Shown here one piece after another: positions 59,841-64,000 of a stretch of DNA of 64,000 nt (position 1 is the stretch's first letter; each line of letters opens with the position of its first letter). The notes under the pieces are model-generated. The model had not been told where the DNA came from. It searched no databases and worked only from the letters and a program-made list of their open reading frames with translations. Made by a program: the position numbers and the translations under genes. The stretch spans positions 186,001 to 250,000 of the forward strand of contig NZ_JAUSTO010000002.1 in the NCBI RefSeq assembly GCF_030812885.1, given 5' to 3'. Origin of the DNA: Moryella indoligenes (lineage in GTDB: Bacteria > Bacillota > Clostridia > Lachnospirales > Lachnospiraceae).

Positions 59841-61581
59841 GTCAATGAAACGCATCATTCGATGGGCTGGCAAGTACAGAGGTCGTCTTTATCTTGGCTC
59901 TGTATTCTCTTTTTTCAGTAGTTTATCTACAGCCATCCCGACAATGGCTGCTGCTTATGCGCTGGATAAATCTATTCAGGCATATTGGGCTCATACCACA
60001 ATTGACGCTTCTTTGATCTGGAAAATGCTGTGGATTATTGTTGGCTCTATTGCGTTGAATTTCCTGTTTTCTTATCTACGGGCAATTTTGCAGGAAAGTA
60101 TCGGCTATGAAGTTGCCGCAGGACAACGCATCCACTTGGGGGACGTTCTGAAACGAGTCCCTCTTGGGTACTTCTCGCAGAACAGTGTAGGGGACATTCT
60201 GGCCGGAGTTACCACGGAATTATCTACTTTGGAATTACAGGGCATGAAAATGGTGGATGTCATCATCAACGGTTATGCAAAATTTATTGCCATTGTTCTG
60301 TGCCTTATTTTCTTTAGTCCTGTCGCCGCAGTTATTTCTGTTGTCGGCGTTGTTCTTTCGGCGCTGGCTTTACAGGGTATCAGCAGGCATAGCGAAAGAA
60401 CCGCTGCGACAACCCATAATGCGATGGAAGATATGTCCGATGCAGCGATTGAATACATCAGGGGCCTTTCCATTGTGAAGTCCTTTGGACAGGAAGGGGC
60501 CGCTATTGAGAACTTTCGTAATGCCAGCAAGGAACTGAAAGATATTCATATCAAAGTAGAAAAGGGCTATACACCGTTTAACTGCCTGCACCTGTTCGCT
60601 TTGAAGGCGGCTTCTATGGGAATTGTTTTTATTTGTGCATGGCAGGCTTTACAGGGGCAGATGAATATGTCCTTCTTCCTGATGTTTGTTCTATTCTCTT
60701 TCGTTATTTTTGGAAGCGTGGAAAACATCAATGACGCAGCCCATACTCTTGGAATTGTAGACTCTGCTATGAACAAGTTGGAAGCATTAGAGAATGTAAA
60801 CTATATCGACCAGGATGGCACCGATATAAAACCAGCAACCTATGATATTGAGTTTAGGGATGTTTCTTTCGGATATGACAGCCGGATTGTTCTGCATGAC
60901 CTGAACTTCAAAATTCCGCAAAATAGCACAACGGCCATCGTGGGGCCATCTGGCAGCGGAAAATCTACGCTGTGTAACCTGATTGCCCGTTTCTATGATG
61001 TGAACAGCGGAACGATTACCGTTGGCGGAACAGATATTCGCCGATTTACCTGCGATAGCTTGCTAAAAAATATCAGTATGGTTTTTCAGAATGTCTATTT
61101 GTTCCGGGATACCATCAAGAATAACATTAAATTCGGCAGCCCGGACGCTACAGATGAACAGATTATCGCCGCCGCAAAAGCAGCCCGCTGTCACGACTTC
61201 ATAATGGCTTTGCCGGACGGTTATGACACAGTGATTGGTGAAGGGGGGTCTTCGCTTTCCGGCGGTGAAAAGCAAAGAATTTCTATCGCCAGGGCGATGC
61301 TCAAGGATGCTCCCATTGTTATCTTGGATGAGGCAACCGCAAGTATTGATCCAGAGAATGAGCATTTGATCCAAGAAGCGATTTCTGCTCTAACACACGG
61401 TAAAACTATTATTACGATTGCCCATCGTCTGGCCACGATTGAGAACGCCGACCAAATCCTTGTGATTGATGGCGGAACTGTGGCTCAGAGGGGTACGCAT
61501 AAGGAACTGCTGCAACAGGAAGGGACTTATAAAAAGTTCATCCAGATCCGCGAACAAGCCGAAGGCTGGCGGATTCAGTAA
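59833..61581 (+). CDS. ABC transporter, fused membrane and ATPase domains (second of pair)
   Basis: 582 residues from ATG 59833 (MFKSMKRIIRWAGKYRGRLY). Walker A GPSGSGKST, signature LSGGEKQR, Walker B VILDEATASIDPE. Membrane domain of the exporter type IV fold. An in-frame extension upstream lies in the partner gene and is rejected. The stop overlaps the DtxR-type gene. Confidence 0.88.
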   Translation: MFKSMKRIIRWAGKYRGRLYLGSVFSFFSSLSTAIPTMAAAYALDKSIQAYWAHTTIDASLIWKMLWIIVGSIALNFLFSYLRAILQESIGYEVAAGQRIHLGDVLKRVPLGYFSQNSVGDILAGVTTELSTLELQGMKMVDVIINGYAKFIAIVLCLIFFSPVAAVISVVGVVLSALALQGISRHSERTAATTHNAMEDMSDAAIEYIRGLSIVKSFGQEGAAIENFRNASKELKDIHIKVEKGYTPFNCLHLFALKAASMGIVFICAWQALQGQMNMSFFLMFVLFSFVIFGSVENINDAAHTLGIVDSAMNKLEALENVNYIDQDGTDIKPATYDIEFRDVSFGYDSRIVLHDLNFKIPQNSTTAIVGPSGSGKSTLCNLIARFYDVNSGTITVGGTDIRRFTCDSLLKNISMVFQNVYLFRDTIKNNIKFGSPDATDEQIIAAAKAARCHDFIMALPDGYDTVIGEGGSSLSGGEKQRISIARAMLKDAPIVILDEATASIDPENEHLIQEAISALTHGKTIITIAHRLATIENADQILVIDGGTVAQRGTHKELLQQEGTYKKFIQIREQAEGWRIQ

Positions 61582-61958
61582 TGGGTGTCCCTATGAAACT
61601 TCATGCAGCCGGGGAGGACTATTTAGAAGCTATACTGGTTCTCCAAAAGAAACAAGGAACGGTGCGTTCTGTGGATGTTGCCTGGTACATGGAAGTTTCA
61701 AAACCCAGCGTATGTTACGCAGTAGGAACTTTACGAGAGGGCGGTTTTTTGACAACAGACGAAAACCATTATATACACCTGACCGACCTTGGCCGGGATG
61801 TGGCTGAAAAAATTTACGAACGCCATTGCTTTTTTACAAAGTATTTTATATCCATAGGCGTTGATCCTGAAACGGCGGAGGCTGATGCCTGCCGGATTGA
61901 ACATGATATTAGCGCAGAAACCTATGAACGGCTGAAAGAATTAGTCACGAAAGAATAA
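61581..61958 (+). CDS. DtxR/MntR-family metal-dependent regulator
   Basis: 125 residues (MGVPMKLHAAGEDYLEAILV). The winged helix RSVDVAWYMEVSKPSVCYAV-GTLREGGFL and the dimerization part with the metal ligands in the ERHCFFTKYF and DACRIEHDIS helices are those of DtxR/MntR/IdeR. Its co-operonic place suggests it senses Fe(II) or Mn(II) and controls the transport cargo. There is no SH3 domain, as in the short MntR form. Confidence 0.9.
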   Translation: MGVPMKLHAAGEDYLEAILVLQKKQGTVRSVDVAWYMEVSKPSVCYAVGTLREGGFLTTDENHYIHLTDLGRDVAEKIYERHCFFTKYFISIGVDPETAEADACRIEHDISAETYERLKELVTKE

Positions 61959-62054
61959 TTACATAGCGTATAAACCTGCCCCGACTACGGGGAAAGAAAA
62001 AAACCGTTGGTTGGGGCAGGTGATTTTGTGCGCCTATTTTAAGTTATTACCTTA

Positions 62055-62302
62055 ACGGCGGTTTTGAAAAATCAGAGCCGCCGTTTCTTTGCGTCTACAC
62101 AAACCAATGACGACTTGCAGGGACACGGTAGCCGATTGGAGGTTAATTTACCGTGTCCTTCTTTTTATTTCGCAGTATCAAAAAGCATAGCCCCTCCATC
62201 GGAGCCGTCCGGCTTTGAATATGAACTATACCATGTAAGCAATCATCTTTATAAAACATTTCTGCGCCCAGCAGGTCCGTTGCGACTTGCCGGGCGCTTT
62301 TT
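62055..62302 (+). terminator. Three successive hairpins after the cargo operon
   Basis: ACGGCGG/CCGCCGT with TTTCTTT (62055-62090); GGACACGGTA/TACCGTGTCC with TTCTTTTT (62121-62170); GCGCCC/GGGCGC with TTTTT (62264-62302). They insulate the cargo from the regulatory genes on the right. The whole gap 61959-62452 has no supported gene; it ends with an AAAGGGGGTG site before the sigma-like gene. Confidence 0.75.
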
Positions 62303-62452
62303 GCTGTTTTCCGAGGACAAGCCCGCCTCGAAAAAATTTTTTGAGAAATTTTCAAAAAGGAGGCTTTTAGCGGGTAGCGAGCGGCTTTGCGTTCGCCTTG
62401 TTAGCGGAAAGGGAGAAACCCACCTCATTCCCCCAGGAAAGGGGGTGAAAAG

Positions 62453-62887
62453 ATGGATATAATCCCCCGCAATGACTATGGCGAGCGGTGCCAGTTCGAT
62501 GCTTACTGCAAGCTGGTACTGTACCATGAGGCAATCGACTACCTTCGGGAAATGCAGAGGCGCCGTGACAGGGAACTGTCATTCAGCGACCTTCCGAAAA
62601 TGGAGATGGACAAGCTCTGCGTTGTAGATCATTACCCCAGTGACAGATTTACATTCTCGTCCCACGGGTATGACCTACATATCGAAAACGAGCTTGTGGC
62701 TGACGCCTTCGCCGGTTTGTCTGTTCAGGAGCAGAGTATTTTGATCCTGCATTTTGTTCTGGACCTGCCGGATCAGGAGGTTGGCCGCCTTGTTGGAATG
62801 TCTCGCAGCGCCGTTCAGCGGCGAAGGGCAAAATCATTGACCGAGCTGCGGATCAAGTTGGCCGCACTCATGCCGAAGGGAGGTTGA
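62453..62887 (+). CDS. Sigma-70-like regulatory protein of ICE B
   Basis: 144 residues (MDIIPRNDYGERCQFDAYCK). The C-terminal region 4 helix-turn-helix is LSVQEQSILILHFVLDLPDQ-EVGRLVGMSRSAVQRRR. Such short sigma-like proteins precede the HTH_16 gene in Tn916/Tn1549-type regulatory ends. AAAGGGGGTGAAAAG precedes the ATG. Confidence 0.85.
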   Translation: MDIIPRNDYGERCQFDAYCKLVLYHEAIDYLREMQRRRDRELSFSDLPKMEMDKLCVVDHYPSDRFTFSSHGYDLHIENELVADAFAGLSVQEQSILILHFVLDLPDQEVGRLVGMSRSAVQRRRAKSLTELRIKLAALMPKGG

Positions 62888-62891
62888 CGGT

Positions 62892-63128
62892 ATGAAGAAC
62901 CCCACTTACAAGGGCAAGGAGCTTCTTCCTCTTTCGGTGATTGACGCCGCCCGTGACGGGGACTCTCAGGCTGTGGATCAGGTACTCCGGTATTATGAGG
63001 GCTATATCAATAAGCTCTGCACGCGGACGCTTTACGATCCTGACGGCCAGCCCCATGTTCGGGTGGACGAGTACATGAAGCGCCGATTGGAGATCAAGCT
63101 CATTCATTCCATTGTCAGCATGAGCTGA
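62892..63128 (+). CDS. HTH_16-type helix-turn-helix protein
   Basis: 78 residues (MKNPTYKGKELLPLSVIDAA). The block AARDGDSQAVDQVLRYYEGY-INKLCTR is the HTH_16 domain found beside xis and int in conjugative transposons. It begins four bases after the sigma-like stop, so both are co-translated. Confidence 0.87.
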   Translation: MKNPTYKGKELLPLSVIDAARDGDSQAVDQVLRYYEGYINKLCTRTLYDPDGQPHVRVDEYMKRRLEIKLIHSIVSMS

Positions 63129-63179
63129 CAAGCCCGGTCTGAAAGCGGAAACAGCTTACCCTTTCCCTGTTTCTCTCTT

Positions 63180-63520
63180 TCGTGGCCGGAGGCAGCACCT
63201 TGACAAAGAAAGCCCGTTGGGAGGCCAACGCCGCAGTATAAGGCAAACGGATACATTCCTGTTTGTGCCGAGCCATACGGTCGGTGCGCCATGACCTCGT
63301 TGCAAGTCCGCAGGACGGGACCACTGTAACGGGCGAGCGAACAGCACCAGATCGTAAAACAAGCGTGGCGGCTTGCGGGCGATGACACACGGGCAGGGTT
63401 AAAGATACTCGCGCATTGAACGCCCACAAAGCATTGTGCGCCGCACCCATCAGCATGGGCCGGGGTTAGACTCCCGTGGAGCTGTGCCAGCAGCCGTCCG
63501 TAAGCCTACTTTTCTTTTTT
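63180..63520 (+). ncRNA. Candidate large structured RNA upstream of xis
   Basis: About 340 bases without a supported gene, packed with short perfect hairpins: CGTTGG-GAGG-CCAACG (63215-63230), GTCC-GCA-GGAC (63306-63316), CAAGC-GTGGCG-GCTTG (63360-63375), GTGC-GCC-GCAC (63436-63446, alternative to the next), CCCAT-CAGC-ATGGG (63446-63459), CGGG-GTTAGACT-CCCG (63461-63476) and GCTG-TGC-CAGC (63481-63491), plus GGCAAAC paired with GTTTGTGCC (63242-63269). It ends in TACTTTTCTTTTTT (63507-63520). It lies between HTH_16 and xis. No named RNA family is recognised. A structured regulatory RNA is the best reading; a GC-rich protein-binding recombination region is the alternative. Confidence 0.6.
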
Positions 63521-63655
63521 GAAAGTTTATGGATAGATCGTAAACTTTTTAATTAGCAGCAGACAAACACGGAGCAGCACGGTAAAATGATGGTGGAAGT
63601 TATATTACCCACACATATTCGTGCTGTTCCTTTTCATGACTGAAAGGGGGTTCTC

Positions 63656-63862
63656 ATGTCTCAAACATGGAACGGCACGAAGAAAGAAACCCCTGAAAGA
63701 AGGACGTATACGGTTGACGATATTGCTCAAATCCTGGGCATCGGAAGAACTTCCGCATATATCCTCGTAAAAGAAGGGCACTTCAAAATCGTGCGAATTG
63801 GTAACGCCATACGCATTTCCAAGCGGTCATTTGACGAGTGGCTTGACTCCCTCGACCTGTGA
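63656..63862 (+). CDS. xis: Excisionase, HTH_17-type
   Basis: 68 residues (MSQTWNGTKKETPERRTYTV). The MerR-like winged helix VDDIAQILGIGRTSAYILVK-EGHFKIVRIGNAIRISKRSF is the excisionase/HTH_17 fold. GAAAGGGGG precedes the ATG. It sits 20 bases before the integrase and should direct excision of ICE B. Confidence 0.88.
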   Translation: MSQTWNGTKKETPERRTYTVDDIAQILGIGRTSAYILVKEGHFKIVRIGNAIRISKRSFDEWLDSLDL

Positions 63863-63882
63863 TCCAAGAAAGGAAGAACGAT

Positions 63883-64000
63883 ATGGCATCTATAATCAAG
63901 CGAAAGAAAAACTATTCCGTTGTTTACAACTATGTGGATGAAAACGGAGAAACCAAACAGAAGTGGGAAACCTGGCACACCCACAAAGAGGCCTTGAAGC
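63883..64000 (+). CDS. int: Tyrosine integrase, N-terminal part (runs off window)
   Basis: 39 codons from ATG 63883 after AAAGGAAG: MASIIKRKKNYSVVYNYVDE, then NGETKQKWETWHTHKEAL. This is the arm-site binding start of Tn916/Tn1549-type tyrosine integrases. The catalytic domain is beyond the edge. Together with xis it marks this as the right end of ICE B. Confidence 0.85.
   Translation, partial: MASIIKRKKNYSVVYNYVDENGETKQKWETWHTHKEALK

Larger units (their letters stand above)
35330..64000 (+). mobile_element. ICE B (Tn1549-type conjugative element), 5' end missing
   Basis: From the maff2 tail to beyond the right edge: channel genes, methylase, hydrolase, topB, antirestriction genes, relaxase module, transport cargo, regulators, excisionase and the first codons of a tyrosine integrase. 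The repA-pcfB-virD4 and maff2 N-terminal parts of this element are not seen; the first bases belong to the remnant of a maff2-targeting IME. Proteins are collinear with those of ICE A but diverged. Confidence 0.85.

Noticed and set aside
62064..62462. A 132-codon plus frame before the sigma-like gene
   Set aside because: It runs through two hairpin terminators and a ribosome site, with no homology recognised.
63104..63456. Overlapping minus-strand frames of 68-113 codons near xis
   Set aside because: They cover the hairpin-rich RNA candidate, lack ribosome sites and have no recognisable product.

Overview
The window is a stack of mobile elements and shows no obvious housekeeping chromosome. 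Two Tn1549-type integrative conjugative elements (ICEs) lie head to head. Gene content and GC-rich, AGGAGG-led coding style suggest a gut Firmicute (Lachnospiraceae or Oscillospiraceae-like); this host assignment is inference. A low-GC mobilizable element inside resembles DNA of a Peptoniphilus, Streptococcus or Clostridium-like donor.

ICE A (minus strand, 1-17824): a partial topoisomerase III, a small Cys-rich protein, DUF4366, DUF4315, a secreted CHAP hydrolase, a DNA methylase, VirB4, PrgI, a VirB6/TrbL-like channel protein, Maff2 and the C-terminal half of the coupling protein VirD4. Its maff2 gene is split by IME2 (about 8453-16292). IME2 carries a serine recombinase, TnpW, a DnaC-like ATPase, a replication protein, a Cys-rich VLP protein, a relaxase, MobC, a lipoprotein and a small secreted protein.

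IME1 (17825 to about 32040, AT-rich) was inserted in virD4. It carries TnpW, a replisome organizer, a PcfB-like protein, a relaxase, DUF3847, a sigma-like factor, feoA/feoB/feoC, two ABC transporter half-subunits, an AraC regulator and a serine recombinase that has lost its 5' end. The missing type of 5' end, and the N-terminal half of virD4, lie at 34089-35330 on the opposite strand behind repA, a DUF5348 gene and pcfB. There the recombinase start is fused to the body of a different recombinase of the IME2 kind, which runs into a second maff2 remnant. This looks like an inversion or other rearrangement with both breakpoints at the same motif of two recombinase genes; a misassembly would look the same and must be excluded.

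ICE B (plus strand, about 35330 to beyond 64000): TrbL, PrgI, VirB4, a C5 DNA methylase, an NlpC/P60 hydrolase, DUF4315, DUF4366 with an SH3 domain, a reversed CHAT-protease gene with its own promoter and terminator, topoisomerase III, a half-ArdA protein, an ArdA/DUF3846/YodL/DUF4316 fusion, a Cys-rich protein, a DUF6050-like membrane protein, MobC and relaxase next to an oriT-like hairpin cluster, and an XRE regulator. Its cargo is an ECF transporter, an AraC regulator, two ABC half-transporters and a DtxR-type regulator. The right end has a sigma-like factor, an HTH_16 protein, a strongly structured RNA candidate, excisionase and the start of a tyrosine integrase.

Both IME1 and ICE B carry an AraC regulator next to a heterodimeric ABC pair, one with Feo iron transport, the other with an ECF system and a DtxR-type sensor. 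The likely shared theme is iron or siderophore acquisition. The less explained items are the structured RNA at 63180-63520, the CHAT gene, the ArdA fusion with its half-paralog, and the chimeric recombinase.
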